The notes: a model not told the origin generated them from the sequence alone. A stretch of 64,000 nt of DNA from Nitrosospira multiformis (GCF_003050865.1 NZ_QAOK01000009.1:41449-105448), one strand, 5' to 3'. Numbered from the stretch's first letter, positions 35,782 to 47,473 are shown. Numbers and translations are program-made.

Positions 35782-37080
35782 TTAAGAATCTCTCAAATCT
35801 CTCGCAAGACGAATTCCGGAAAACTGCCAGCATGTATCCGCGGGGAAAAAATTACGAAAACTTGCCCGTATCCGCTCTTTTGGAATCGCGCATGACCCGC
35901 CGCGCAGCACATACTGGTTCACCATAGACCGGCTGTTATATTCGCCTACCGCCTCATCCCAGACAAAGGACATCGGTTCGTTCTCGTTGGGCTTTGCAGG
36001 ATTGTAACCCGGATAAGGGGAGTAGCTCGACTGCGTCCATTCCCAGGCATCACCATAGAGTTGAGCAAGGCCTCCGGTATTTGCAGATGGCGTAGCCTCG
36101 CCTGCGGAGGAGGGATGAAAACGATTGTTATCAGCGAAACAACCTTCTATTTCCTGTTGAGAAGCAGCATTTTCCCATTCGGCTTCCGTGGGGAGCCTGG
36201 CGCCTGCCCATCGGCCAAAGGCATCGGCTTCGTAGAAGGACACATGAATGACCGGCAGATTCAGGTCCAGTGGCATGGCACCACTGAGGGTGAATTCCTC
36301 CCATCCCTGATCGCTTTCCCGCCAGTAAAGAGGATGCGACCGGCGGTTGGCTTTCATCCAGTCCCATCCTTCGGAAAGCCACAGCTCAGGATTGTCATAT
36401 CCGCCGGCCTTCATGAATTCGAGGTATTCGCGATTGGTGACAAGCCGGGATGCGAGCTGGTAGGGTTCAAGGTATTGCTTGTGACGGGGCGATTCATTGT
36501 CGTAGCTGAACTCGTCTCCCTTATAGCCTATTTCAACGAGACCCCCGTCAAAACGACACCATTCGAGGGGTGGGGGGACAGGGGAATCAATGAGCGGATT
36601 CCTATTATAGGAAGGGTTCAAAGGGCTTTGGGAAAGCAGATGCTTGACGTCGGCCAGCATAAGTTCCTGGTGCTGCTGCTCATGATGCATTCCCAGCACC
36701 GCGAGCATGCGCAGCATTTCGTCTCCTTCCGAGCGTTTCAGGACCTGCTCCATACGTTCGTTGATGTTATTGCGGTATTCTCGAGTCAAGGACAAGGAGG
36801 GGCGGGTGAACAGCCCGCGTTTCGGATCAGGGTGGGTCTGACCGGATTTATTGTACGAGCTGAACATCGTGAGAAAAGCCGGGTGAAAAGGCGTGAAGGA
36901 CTTTTCGTAGTGCTGCAATACAAACTTCTCAAAAAACCATGAAGCATGCCCCAGATGCCACTTTACCGGGCTTGTCTCGGGCATGGATTGTACACAGCAG
37001 TCCTCGTCGATCAGTGGCTCGATCAGACTTAAAGTCCGGTCGCGGATCGAGGAATATTTTACGTACAACGGCGTTGGCAT
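35782..37080 (-). CDS. egtB: ergothioneine-biosynthesis sulfoxide synthase EgtB-like
   Basis: The 432-residue product has an N-terminal DinB-like four-helix bundle with the three iron-binding histidines (His45 in WHLGHASWFFEKF; His133 and His137 in MHHEQQHQEL) and a C-terminal formylglycine-generating-enzyme/C-type-lectin domain (SREYLEF-like; ARLPTEAEWENAA; GDAWEWTQSSYSPYPGYNP; YVLRGGSCAIP). EgtB joins cysteine or gamma-glutamylcysteine to trimethylhistidine using O2. The usual downstream egtD methyltransferase is absent: this gene is followed 1 base later by a convergent gene. Either egtD is elsewhere or the enzyme has another thiol substrate (ovothiol synthase OvoA is longer). Confidence 0.87.
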   Translation of the reverse strand: MPTPLYVKYSSIRDRTLSLIEPLIDEDCCVQSMPETSPVKWHLGHASWFFEKFVLQHYEKSFTPFHPAFLTMFSSYNKSGQTHPDPKRGLFTRPSLSLTREYRNNINERMEQVLKRSEGDEMLRMLAVLGMHHEQQHQELMLADVKHLLSQSPLNPSYNRNPLIDSPVPPPLEWCRFDGGLVEIGYKGDEFSYDNESPRHKQYLEPYQLASRLVTNREYLEFMKAGGYDNPELWLSEGWDWMKANRRSHPLYWRESDQGWEEFTLSGAMPLDLNLPVIHVSFYEADAFGRWAGARLPTEAEWENAASQQEIEGCFADNNRFHPSSAGEATPSANTGGLAQLYGDAWEWTQSSYSPYPGYNPAKPNENEPMSFVWDEAVGEYNSRSMVNQYVLRGGSCAIPKERIRASFRNFFPADTCWQFSGIRLARDLRDS

Positions 37081-37273
37081 GGCAGTCCTCCGAAGGATAG
37101 CGATCTACACCCAGAACACTTGGACAGTTCGATGTTCTAATCAGGATGAAAGGGCTTTATTCCCGGCAAGCTTACAAGGGGGATGCTGTAATAGCAATGA
37201 GCCAGTTTGTACAGCTTGCTTGTGAAGTCGCCAAATCGTTCGATATCAATCTGCTTACAGCATAAGGAAATAA

Positions 37274-38971
<1,698 letters not shown>

Positions 38972-39188
38972 GCACGTTTATTGGATGGCGACGTGTTTCT
39001 GATGTAGGACCGGGAGTTGCAGTGGAAAGAAGGACATGTGCACTGCGAGCATTTGCACTTCTTTTTTTAAAAAGCACGAAAACCAGCGGGAAGCTTGTGA
39101 TGTGGCAAGATTGGCAAGATCAGTTTCCATACCTGCTCAATATCCGGTGCTAACGTTCCTCTCATCTGAAATAAATAACGACTAGATC

Positions 39189-40388
39189 ATGAGTGCTGTG
39201 CCCGAAAAGCTGCTTCCTGAAAGACTGGAAGGGGGATCAGAGGAAGGTTCTCCCGGCGCTTCCACTCAGGCGATAGATGAGGAAGCTGCGGCGCTTCGCG
39301 CTTTACCTCGTTTTGGGACAGCTATCGCACTCTGGATAATCGCACTGGTTGCGCTGCTAGGAGGTCTGCATTTCGCGCAGACCTTTTTTATTCCCTTGCT
39401 GTTCGGCATTCTCGTGAGTAACGCGTTAAGTCCTGTAGTTGGTTGGCTCGAGCGCTGCCGCATCCCTCGCGTACTCGGGGCTGCGCTTGTGCTTGTTGTC
39501 CTGCTTGGCAGCGTTTCATGGGTAGCCTTATCCTTGAGCGGTGATGCAGCCCTCATAGTGGAAAAACTTCCTGAGGTTGCGCACAAGTTGCGGCATAGTC
39601 TGAGAACCCTGCGAGCCGACGGTCCAACCGTATTGCAGCAGGTCGAGAAAGCGGCGAAAGAGCTTGAGAAAGCGGCGGTAGATGCAGGATTGAAATCGCC
39701 CGCGGCGGCGGTGGTTATTACAAGCCAGCCGGAAGATGGCGCATGGGTCAAGGATTTTCTACTCAAGCAGTCCGCGTTGTTGGTCTCGTTTGCCGCGCAA
39801 ATGCCGGTCGTGTTGCTGCTGACCTATTTCCTGCTGGCGGCAGGAACACATTTTCGCCGTAAGCTCATAAAACTGGTCGGGCCATCGCTGACACGCAAGA
39901 AGGATGCGGTTCGAATACTGGAGGAGGTGCATTTACAGGTCCAGCGCTATCTGCTTGTCTTGATCATATCGAATACTTTGATCGCCGTACTCACTTGGTG
40001 GGCACTTGAATTGTATGGATTGGAACACGCCGGAGTGTGGGGGGTCGCTGCCGGGATATTACGTTTTGTTCCTTATCTCGGGACGATGATTATCCTGCTG
40101 GCAAGCGGCATAGCAGGTTTGCTGCAATTTGGTTCCCTTCCGCTTGCCCTCGCGATAGCGGCGACAACAGTTTTCATTTCCGGCTCCATTGGAATGTTGT
40201 TCGGCACCTGGTTGCAGGGAAGATTCGCGCGGGTGAATGAGGCTGTGCTGTTCATCGTGCTGTTATTTTTTGGCTGGCTGTGGGGCGTGGCTGGCTTGCT
40301 TCTGGGGGCGCCGCTATTGGCCGTTGCAAAAGTGGTTTGCGACGGCATCGAATCGCTCAAGCCTATAGGTGAAATGCTGGGGCGATAG
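39189..40388 (+). CDS. AI-2E family transporter
   Basis: The 399-residue inner-membrane protein has about eight membrane segments and the family pattern FGILVSNALSPVVGWLER, FLLKQSALLVSFAAQMPVVL, then GVWGVAAGILRFVPYLGTMI. The AI-2E (PerM/YhhQ-like TqsA) family includes exporters of the signal AI-2 and Na+/H+ antiporters, so the name is not proof of AI-2 transport. A charged N-terminal tail of about 45 residues is cytoplasmic. The mgtC-like gene follows 26 bases later and pyruvate kinase 37 bases after that, probably one transcript. Confidence 0.85.
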   Translation: MSAVPEKLLPERLEGGSEEGSPGASTQAIDEEAAALRALPRFGTAIALWIIALVALLGGLHFAQTFFIPLLFGILVSNALSPVVGWLERCRIPRVLGAALVLVVLLGSVSWVALSLSGDAALIVEKLPEVAHKLRHSLRTLRADGPTVLQQVEKAAKELEKAAVDAGLKSPAAAVVITSQPEDGAWVKDFLLKQSALLVSFAAQMPVVLLLTYFLLAAGTHFRRKLIKLVGPSLTRKKDAVRILEEVHLQVQRYLLVLIISNTLIAVLTWWALELYGLEHAGVWGVAAGILRFVPYLGTMIILLASGIAGLLQFGSLPLALAIAATTVFISGSIGMLFGTWLQGRFARVNEAVLFIVLLFFGWLWGVAGLLLGAPLLAVAKVVCDGIESLKPIGEMLGR

Positions 40389-40414
40389 CGTTATGTATCC
40401 TCTTTGGAGTTGTT

Positions 40415-40900
40415 ATGGACGGATGGTGGCACGAAATATATAAAACGATAATAGTGGAGTTCTCCGATCTGCCCACTGCTGTCGAATTTACCCGTGTCAT
40501 CTTGCGCCTCGCGATAGCTGCAATATTGGGTGCGTTGCTCGGCCTGGAGCGGGAACATAGCGGCAAGGCGGCGGGCGTGCGCACCCACATGTTGGTCGCC
40601 GTCGGCGCGGCTATCTTCGTGCTCGTCCCGCAGCAAATGCAAATGCCTGATGCGGAGGTGTCGCGTGTAATTCAAGGCGTCATTACGGGTGTCGGATTTC
40701 TGGGGGCTGGGACCATTCTTAAAAGCACCAGCGAGGAAACAGTAAAAGGACTGACTACGGCGGCAGGCTTATGGTTGACAGCCGCGGTGGGTATCGCGGC
40801 AGGTTTAGGGCGCGAGGGTTCGGCTGTTCTCAGCGCTTTTCTTGCATTTGTCATTTTACATCTCGTGCCTAAAATCCTGCCAAAAGGCACACTGCATTAG
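40415..40900 (+). CDS. MgtC/SapB family membrane protein
   Basis: The 161-residue product consists only of the MgtC/SapB membrane domain: LRLAIAAILGALLGLEREHS, then GVRTHMLVAVGAAIFVLVP and ITGVGFLGAGTILK, AAGLWLTAAVGIAAGLG. It lacks the C-terminal ACT-like domain of virulence MgtC (about 230 residues), so it resembles the short SapB/YhiD-type proteins. MgtC restrains F-type ATP synthase in Salmonella under low Mg2+; the role of short forms is less clear. It lies between the AI-2E transporter and pyruvate kinase genes. Confidence 0.88.
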   Translation: MDGWWHEIYKTIIVEFSDLPTAVEFTRVILRLAIAAILGALLGLEREHSGKAAGVRTHMLVAVGAAIFVLVPQQMQMPDAEVSRVIQGVITGVGFLGAGTILKSTSEETVKGLTTAAGLWLTAAVGIAAGLGREGSAVLSAFLAFVILHLVPKILPKGTLH

Positions 40901-40937
40901 GTGACCGAGTGGAACCAGATCGATTGGAATACCAGCT

Positions 40938-42446
40938 ATGACCCCATGGCATCGAACCAAAATTGTTTGTACGTTGGGTCCTGCAACGGATGCGCCCGGA
41001 GTTATCGAAGGTCTGATCAGCGGAGGAATGGATGTCGCTCGCATCAATGCCTCGCATAGTGATCACATCACGCATTCGCGTCGCGTCGAACAAGTTCGCC
41101 GGGCGGCAAGTGAGGCTGGGCAACCGGTAGCTATTCTTGTCGATCTACCCGGTCCAAAGTTTCGTCTTGACAATCTGCCCGATGATTGTTGCAGGCTGGC
41201 TGAAGGCGCTATCGTTACGCTTGTGGAAGAGGGCAGGGCGCTAGAGGCGGGTACTGATGATAGGGACGCCAGCCGGTTGCCAGTGCGCAACCCCGAATTA
41301 CTCCAGGCGCTGCGCGCAGGGGAGCGGGTATTTCTGGCTGACGGATCGGTCGAGCTTTGTGTAGAGAGCAGTGCGACGGCTCAGTCCGGATTCGACGCCT
41401 CCCGAGTCCGATGTGAAGTCCTTATCGGCGGCGTCGTGCGCTCCGGGTCCGGCATCAATATTCCTGAATCGGCACTGCTTGAGCTCGTTCCGACTGACGA
41501 TGACCGGCAACATCTTGCCTTTGCGCTTTCCCGGCAGGTGGAGTGGATAGGAATTTCCTTTGTTCAGTCAGTTGATGATATCCACCGCGTGCGTGCGTTG
41601 CTTCCTTCCACTGGGGGGCCGCTCGTGATGGCAAAGATAGAAAAACGCCAGGCACTCGTCAATCTGGAGGAGATTGTGGAGGCAGCCGATGGGGTAATGG
41701 TGGCGCGGGGAGACCTGGGGGTGGAAACCGATCTCGCCGAAATCGCGCTGGTACAGAAGCGAATTATATCGGTGGCGAACGCTCGGGCACGTCCCGTAAT
41801 TACCGCTACCCAGATGCTCGAATCCATGGTGGCGTACGAGCATCCGACACGTGCCGAGGTAACCGATGTGGCGAATGCGGTGCTGGATGGCACAGACGCG
41901 GTAATGCTTTCCGCTGAAACGGCAATCGGACAGTTTCCCGTCGCGGCTGTGAGGATTCTTCACCGGGTGATTGCCGCTACCGAAGCAAGGGGTAACAGAT
42001 CCACCAAACTCGAAGAGGCGACCTGGTATGACAAGCGCACGCTGAATGAGATGCAGTCTGTGAGCATATCGGGCTGGAAACAGGATAATCTTGGCTTTTC
42101 CGCATGTGAACTTGCAGTTCGTATGGGCGCGCGGGCGGTGGTTGTTTTCGTTCAATCCGTGGCAGCAGCGCTGGAAGTCGCGCGTTTCCGCCCGCAGGTG
42201 CCCGTTGTTGCGATCACCGGTTCTGCCACGCTATATCGCAGCCTGGCGCTGGCTCATGCGATTGCACCGCTTTTATGCGACGAATGCAACGCTACTGCCG
42301 AGCCTCGAAGTTTGATAACGAAGGCGCAGGCCTGGTTGCTGGCACAAGGATTGGCGCGGCCAGGGGACGAAGTCGTTCTTCTGACCGCATCACAGATGAT
42401 TGACGGAAAACTCGATACCTTGCAGATCGTTCAACTGGCTTCCTGA
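40938..42446 (+). CDS. pyk: pyruvate kinase, probably K+-independent
   Basis: The 502-residue product has the complete fold: N-terminal barrel with ARINASH, the catalytic MVARGDLGVE segment, ATQMLESMV, and the C-terminal domain (SACELAVRMGARAVVVFVQS). It converts phosphoenolpyruvate and ADP to pyruvate and ATP. At the monovalent-cation site the usual D-T-K-G-P-E reads D-L-P-G-P-K (69-74): Leu70 replaces Thr113 and Lys74 replaces Glu117 (rabbit numbering). That pair marks enzymes not needing K+. Adjacent residues Asn37 and Ser39 are kept. It is last in the apparent AI-2E/mgtC/pyk transcript. Confidence 0.93.
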   Translation: MTPWHRTKIVCTLGPATDAPGVIEGLISGGMDVARINASHSDHITHSRRVEQVRRAASEAGQPVAILVDLPGPKFRLDNLPDDCCRLAEGAIVTLVEEGRALEAGTDDRDASRLPVRNPELLQALRAGERVFLADGSVELCVESSATAQSGFDASRVRCEVLIGGVVRSGSGINIPESALLELVPTDDDRQHLAFALSRQVEWIGISFVQSVDDIHRVRALLPSTGGPLVMAKIEKRQALVNLEEIVEAADGVMVARGDLGVETDLAEIALVQKRIISVANARARPVITATQMLESMVAYEHPTRAEVTDVANAVLDGTDAVMLSAETAIGQFPVAAVRILHRVIAATEARGNRSTKLEEATWYDKRTLNEMQSVSISGWKQDNLGFSACELAVRMGARAVVVFVQSVAAALEVARFRPQVPVVAITGSATLYRSLALAHAIAPLLCDECNATAEPRSLITKAQAWLLAQGLARPGDEVVLLTASQMIDGKLDTLQIVQLAS

Positions 42447-42855
42447 CCGCCCAGTTCTCGGTGTTTGCGTCGCTTCGGAACGGTCCGTCACGATTTATCT
42501 TTGTGGAAGCAGGAATATCTCTGGCTTGGTTCTCTTCTCGCCTGTCCAGAGACACCAGAGAGGTTTGCCTGGAAACGTCAACACCCAGCCCTACAATTCA
42601 GTCATGAGCAGCAGATACTCACAAGTGCATTGTGAAGGCATAAATCCAGCCCGTATGCCTCAACGTAAATAGTCCTATAGTACGTAATATAGCTAGAAAT
42701 GGAATCAATTTTTAGCGACTCCTGAAAGAGGAAACAGATCAAGGCCGAAAGAATCTTCGCGGCATCCCGTTGACTATCGCTAGGCGAACTAAAATGAAAT
42801 AAGTTGTTCCACTGTACGAGGGAAAATAGCAGAGGCAGCGTGCGGCGAGAGAAGC
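42447..42855. other. intergenic region before the export operon
   Basis: About 410 bases without a convincing gene. A plus-strand frame 42400-42672 overlaps the end of pyk and has no ribosome site. The promoter of the four-gene exporter must lie here, perhaps around the A+T-rich 42670-42700. I see no clear operator. Confidence 0.45.
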
Positions 42856-43992
42856 GTGAAAGGAATCCTGAAAATTGCCTTCAAACTCCTTGTCAATGAC
42901 AAAGGAAAATATGCGGCCTTGCTGGTCGGGATCACCTTCGCGGTTTTCCTGATGGTGCAGATGATCTCCATATTCTCGGGCATTCTTATCAAATCCTCAT
43001 CGACCGTCATCAATCTGGGAGCAGATATGTGGGTCATGGATCCCGCTGTTAATAACGTTGCCAGCAGCATCCCTCTCCCCGACTACGTTCTCGATGCGGT
43101 GAGAAGCATCGAGGGCGTCAATTATGCCGTCCCTCTGTATTCAGGCGCTGCGCTGGTCAAGCTGAGGAACGGCATTTTCCAGCCGGTAACCATCCTGGGG
43201 CTGGATGACCACAGCCTTTTCGGCCGTCCAGAGTTGATCGAAGGTGAAATTGAAGACATCTATGCCGAGAACGCCTTCATTGTTGTCCAGGATGCCGAGG
43301 TGCGCAAGCTTGGGCACCCAACGGTGGGAACCGAGTTCGAGCTCAATGACCACCGTGGGGTTATCGTGGGAATTGCAAAGGTCGGGGCAAGCGGACTGTT
43401 CGGCCTTCCGACTCTCTATACGACTTACAGCAAGGCAATCCAGTACATTCCGTCTCCACGATTCACAATTTCGTACATCCTTGTCGAGCCGAAGAGTCCC
43501 GAGGCGGTTACGCATATTGAAAGCGAAGTCCGCCGCCTCGGCTATCTCGCGCTGACAAAGGATGAATTCATGGAGAAGATCGCGAATTTCTATAAATATC
43601 AGACGGGTCTGGGCACCAATATCCTTATCATGACGGCCGTGAGTTTCCTGGTTGGCCTCTCCATTTCCGGCCAGACGTTTTATACCTTCATCCTTGAGAA
43701 CCTTGAAAAATTTGGCGCACTGAAAGCCATCGGGGCCAAGGGGAGAGAGCTTATATACATGATCCTTTTTCAGGCAGCGTTCACTGCGTTGGTAGGGTAC
43801 GGGCTGGGAGTCGGTCTATGTGTCCTGATTATCGTACTGGCAAAGATCAGGGTTCCGGAATATTCAGCTACCGTCACTTTTACCACCCTTGCCTTTGCAT
43901 TTGTCATGGTCCTGATCATTGCGGCGATTTCGAGCTATATTGGGATAAGAAAGGTGCTGAAGATCGAGCCTTTCGATATCTTCCGGGGTTGA
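42856..43992 (+). CDS. ABC exporter permease (FtsX/DevC-like)
   Basis: The 378-residue inner-membrane protein has four membrane segments (ALLVGITFAVFLMVQMISIF near the N-terminus; three near the C-terminus) and a periplasmic domain of about 200 residues between the first and second, the MacB/FtsX topology. The cytoplasmic NLEKFGALKAIGAKGRELIY coupling helix is clear. The start is GTG at 42856. Its partners follow: the ATPase after 63 bases, the HlyD-type adaptor overlapping it, and an outer-membrane factor. The set resembles DevBCA-TolC, which exports glycolipids in cyanobacteria; the substrate here is unknown. Confidence 0.9.
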   Translation: MKGILKIAFKLLVNDKGKYAALLVGITFAVFLMVQMISIFSGILIKSSSTVINLGADMWVMDPAVNNVASSIPLPDYVLDAVRSIEGVNYAVPLYSGAALVKLRNGIFQPVTILGLDDHSLFGRPELIEGEIEDIYAENAFIVVQDAEVRKLGHPTVGTEFELNDHRGVIVGIAKVGASGLFGLPTLYTTYSKAIQYIPSPRFTISYILVEPKSPEAVTHIESEVRRLGYLALTKDEFMEKIANFYKYQTGLGTNILIMTAVSFLVGLSISGQTFYTFILENLEKFGALKAIGAKGRELIYMILFQAAFTALVGYGLGVGLCVLIIVLAKIRVPEYSATVTFTTLAFAFVMVLIIAAISSYIGIRKVLKIEPFDIFRG

Positions 43993-44055
43993 ACGCGGCC
44001 TAGGCCGCCGGTTGCGTTCCCGGTAGTCTCCAGCCTACGGTAGAGGTGGGGCGCT

Positions 44056-44751
44056 GTGGATACTGCAATTTCAGCCAAAGAACTGACCAAATGGTTCGGC
44101 GAAGGCGATCTTCGGACTTACGCTGTCAAAGAAGTCAGTTTCGATGCCTATTTTGGCGAGATCCTTTTTGTGGTTGGGCCGTCGGGGAGCGGGAAAACCA
44201 CGTTGTTGAGCATGATTTCCGGCATCCTGCGGCCGGATTCAGGAACAGTGAATGTTGATCACGTCGATATCTGGAGTCTCACGCCGGATCAGATCGCCGA
44301 ATTCCGCCTGAACAAGGTTGGGTTCGTATTCCAGGACTACCACCTGTTTCCACGCCTTACCACGGCTGAGAACGTTGCCATTCCCCTTATCCTGAAGAAA
44401 AAGGACTGGAATGAATCCATCCGCGACGCTGAACATTACCTTGATGTCGTCGGGCTCAAAAACAAAGCCCAGCTCGCACCGGTGAAATTGAGTGGAGGCG
44501 AGCAGCAGCGGGTCGCCATTGCCCGGGCCCTGGTCGCCCAGCCCGATTTGCTGATTTTCGATGAGCCTACCGCTTCGCTGGATGGAGACACCGGGCGGCG
44601 CATTATGGAATTCGTGAAGAACCGCATACTCAATGATTCCCGGTGCATCCTGATCGTCACGCACGACAGCCGCATCTTCGAATACGCCGACAGAATAATG
44701 AGGATGGAGGATGGCAAGACCGTCGGGATTGAAAAAAGGGCAGATCATTGA
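44056..44751 (+). CDS. ABC exporter ATP-binding protein (DevA/LolD-like)
   Basis: The 231-residue ATPase has Walker [14 protein letters not shown]-loop FVFQDYHLF, signature [17 protein letters not shown], Walker [13 protein letters not shown] and the switch histidine IVTHDSR. Length and sequence match the LolD/MacB/DevA branch that powers FtsX-type permeases. The start is GTG 44056 behind GAGGTGGGG. It overlaps the adaptor gene by 4 bases. Confidence 0.94.
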   Translation: MDTAISAKELTKWFGEGDLRTYAVKEVSFDAYFGEILFVVGPSGSGKTTLLSMISGILRPDSGTVNVDHVDIWSLTPDQIAEFRLNKVGFVFQDYHLFPRLTTAENVAIPLILKKKDWNESIRDAEHYLDVVGLKNKAQLAPVKLSGGEQQRVAIARALVAQPDLLIFDEPTASLDGDTGRRIMEFVKNRILNDSRCILIVTHDSRIFEYADRIMRMEDGKTVGIEKRADH

Positions 44752-45923
44752 GAAATCAGATGCTGATCGCCATTGCCGCCCTCGGTATTCTGGTCGGGGC
44801 CGTGAACGCATTTCTGGCTGTCCAGCAGAAGAAGCCCCAACCTCCTGTCTTCAATCCCGCACAGAATCCTTATGAGAAAGGAATTTATTCGAACGGAATC
44901 ATAGAGAGCTACCAAGCCACGGGGGAAAACATCAATCTGTACCCCGAGGTCGCGGGGGTGGTCACGCAAATCATGGTGGCGGAGGGGCAAACCGTAATGC
45001 AGGGGCAGCCGTTGCTGAAAATGGATGATTCGATTCAGAGGGCAACCGTGGAGCAGCAGCGTTCCCAGGCCGAAGCTGCGCTGGCACTTCTGGAAGAGCT
45101 GAAAGCCCAGCCCCGCAAGGAAGTTCTGGATGTTTCCCTGGCACAGCTCGATTATGCAGCCGCTAATCTTCAAACGGCGGAAACGCAACTGCAGAAGCAG
45201 CAGGCTTCATATGACCTCGACCCGCGCTCGGTTAGCAAGGATACTCTCGACAATGCGATCAATGCAGTGAATGCCGCCCGGGCAAATCTGGAGGTCGCCA
45301 GCCGCAACTATCAGTTGACGAAGGCCGGGGCGTGGAGCTACGACATCCGCAATCAGGAGCGGCAGTATGCCGCCTTGTCGAACACCTATCAGGCTGGGCT
45401 TGCGTTGCTGAAAAAATATACGGTTTACGCGCCTGCTGACGGCGTCATTTTGTCGATCGGCGCTGCCATAGGCAGTTACGTTTCCCCCCAAGGTATCTAT
45501 GGAACGTACACTTCAGGGATGGATCCGGTATTGGTCATGGGAAAGCCGGAAAACGAACTGGCGGTACGATGCTACGTTGACGAAATCCTGGTCCATCGCT
45601 TGCCCGATCCGGCGAAAATGCGCGCGCAGATGTTCATTCGCGGCACGAAGATCCGCATTCCGCTTGAATATGTCCGTGTGCAACCCTACATCTCGCCGAA
45701 GATTCAGTTATCGAACCGGCGGACAGAGCGCGTCGACGTCCGGGTTTTGCCGGTGCTTTTCCGGTTTCAGAAACCAAAGGATATCCAGCTCTACCCCGGT
45801 CAGCTGGTGGATGTTTACATCGGGGAAGAGGCGCCCGCCGGGGAAAAAGCGTTCTCGGGGGAGACGCAGGCAGATGCTGCCATGAAAGAGAAGGAGCAGG
45901 AAAGAACAGGAAGCAAGCCATAG
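44748..45923 (+). CDS. HlyD/DevB-type periplasmic adaptor
   Basis: The 391-residue product has one N-terminal membrane helix (MLIAIAALGILVGAVNAFLA), the lipoyl-like half motif PEVAGVVTQIMVAEGQTVMQ, a coiled-coil hairpin of about 130 residues (VEQQRSQAEAALALLEELKA and onward) and the second lipoyl half (YAPADGVILSIGAAIGSYVS), then a beta-barrel. It links the inner-membrane ABC complex to an outer-membrane factor. The start is TTG 44748, overlapping the ATPase stop by 4 bases; ATG 44760 is an alternative. The C-terminal tail is highly charged. Confidence 0.92.
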   Translation: MRNQMLIAIAALGILVGAVNAFLAVQQKKPQPPVFNPAQNPYEKGIYSNGIIESYQATGENINLYPEVAGVVTQIMVAEGQTVMQGQPLLKMDDSIQRATVEQQRSQAEAALALLEELKAQPRKEVLDVSLAQLDYAAANLQTAETQLQKQQASYDLDPRSVSKDTLDNAINAVNAARANLEVASRNYQLTKAGAWSYDIRNQERQYAALSNTYQAGLALLKKYTVYAPADGVILSIGAAIGSYVSPQGIYGTYTSGMDPVLVMGKPENELAVRCYVDEILVHRLPDPAKMRAQMFIRGTKIRIPLEYVRVQPYISPKIQLSNRRTERVDVRVLPVLFRFQKPKDIQLYPGQLVDVYIGEEAPAGEKAFSGETQADAAMKEKEQERTGSKP

Positions 45924-45961
45924 CAGTCTAAGTAGCCAGCAGCATCAAACCGAAGGCGGAC

Positions 45962-47473
45962 ATGATGAATGCGATGGGCGCTATAAGAGGCGGAATTTAT
46001 ACCAGCTTGATGCTGGTACTGGGCGGCTGTATGGTGGGGCCCGATTTTGTACGGCCGAATCCACCCGAGACAGCGCGTTACCTGCCCGGGGAGCCGCTGG
46101 AAGGAGCAATTCCTGTAAAGGATCAGGCACAATATTTTGATGCAGGAGCTGACCTCATAGCTGACTGGTGGCGGTTGTTCAAATCGCCCAAGTTGAATGC
46201 GCTCGTCACGGAGGGGATCAACAATAACCAGAGTCTCAGGGCAGCGCAGGCGGCATTGCGGCAAAGCCAGCATAATCTTCTCGCTGGTTATGGCGTATTT
46301 TTCCCCCAGGCGGACGCGGGCGGTTCGGCCGTCCGGCAGCGGTTCTCGTCAGCGCGCTTCGGGGGCAGTACCAGTGCAACATTCAACTTGTTCACGTTGT
46401 CGACGACGGTCACCTATGCGCTCGATATATTCGGCGGCCAGCGGCGTGCCGTGGAGAGTCTCAGGGCGCAAAGGGATTTTCAGCGCTATACGGTATTGGC
46501 CACTTACCTCACGCTAACCGCCAATATCGTCAATACTGTAATTGCCAGGGCGGCATACGACGCGCAGATCGAGGCAACAAAAGAGCTTATCGCGCTGCAG
46601 CGGGAGCAAATCGAGATCACCCAGGCGCAAATCCGGGCTGGAACAGTTCCGTACGTCAGTGGGGTCACGCTGCAAACCCAGCTCGCATCTCTTGAAGCCA
46701 CACTTCCCGCGCTGGAGCAGGGGCGCGACCAGGCGGAGCATTTGCTCGACACGCTGATGAATTATGCGCCAGGGGAGGGGCTGACGGCTCAGATCAGCCT
46801 CGCCGATCTTTCATTGCCCCAAGATCTGCCTGTTGCACTGCCTTCCACGCTCGTGCGCCAGCGTCCTGACATTCTCGCTGCCGAAGCCCAGGTTCATCAA
46901 TTTACGGCGAACATAGGCGTCGCGACGGCCAATATGCTTCCAAGCTTCACCTTGAGCGGCACCTATGGACAAAACGCCCGGAACCTCATGGATGTTTTCA
47001 TGAGCAGTGGAAACTTCTGGAGTGCAGGAGCCGCCTTTGCCGCCCCGATATTCCATGGCGGCACGTTATGGCAGCAGCGAAAGGCTGCCATTGAGGCTTA
47101 CAAGCAGTCGCTTGCCAATTATCGTCAAACGGCCCTCAACGCCCTCGCGCAGGTCGCAGATCTGCTTCTCGCGCTGGAGCACGACGCGGAGACTCTGCAG
47201 AGCCAGCTGCAACAGCTCAGTTCAGCCCGTGAAGCATTGCGCCTTGTCCGAATCAACCATCAGGCGGGGCTCGTCAATGACCTGCAAGTACTGATCACGA
47301 ACAGTCAGTATCTCCAGGCCAGGCTCGGCTATATAGGGACATTGGGTCAGCGCTTCCAGGATACTTCGGGATTATTTGTCGCCTTGGGAGGGGGGTGGTG
47401 GAATGCTGAGGGAGAAGGTGAATTGACGGGGATGGAGGAAATTTTCTTCAATCCAGACTCACCTATTCCCTAG
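45962..47473 (+). CDS. TolC/NodT-type outer-membrane efflux lipoprotein
   Basis: The 503-residue product has a lipoprotein signal with lipobox LVLGGC, then the two OEP repeats of the NodT/OprM group (ADWWRLFKSPKLNALVTEGI; SLRAAQAALRQSQHNLLAGY; TYALDIFGGQRRAVESLR; LVRQRPDILAAEAQVH; AFAAPIFHGGTLWQQRKAAI). It forms a trimeric channel in the outer membrane. It lies 38 bases after the adaptor gene and completes a self-contained export machine. The C-terminal 30 residues are acidic and longer than usual. Confidence 0.93.
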   Translation: MMNAMGAIRGGIYTSLMLVLGGCMVGPDFVRPNPPETARYLPGEPLEGAIPVKDQAQYFDAGADLIADWWRLFKSPKLNALVTEGINNNQSLRAAQAALRQSQHNLLAGYGVFFPQADAGGSAVRQRFSSARFGGSTSATFNLFTLSTTVTYALDIFGGQRRAVESLRAQRDFQRYTVLATYLTLTANIVNTVIARAAYDAQIEATKELIALQREQIEITQAQIRAGTVPYVSGVTLQTQLASLEATLPALEQGRDQAEHLLDTLMNYAPGEGLTAQISLADLSLPQDLPVALPSTLVRQRPDILAAEAQVHQFTANIGVATANMLPSFTLSGTYGQNARNLMDVFMSSGNFWSAGAAFAAPIFHGGTLWQQRKAAIEAYKQSLANYRQTALNALAQVADLLLALEHDAETLQSQLQQLSSAREALRLVRINHQAGLVNDLQVLITNSQYLQARLGYIGTLGQRFQDTSGLFVALGGGWWNAEGEGELTGMEEIFFNPDSPIP

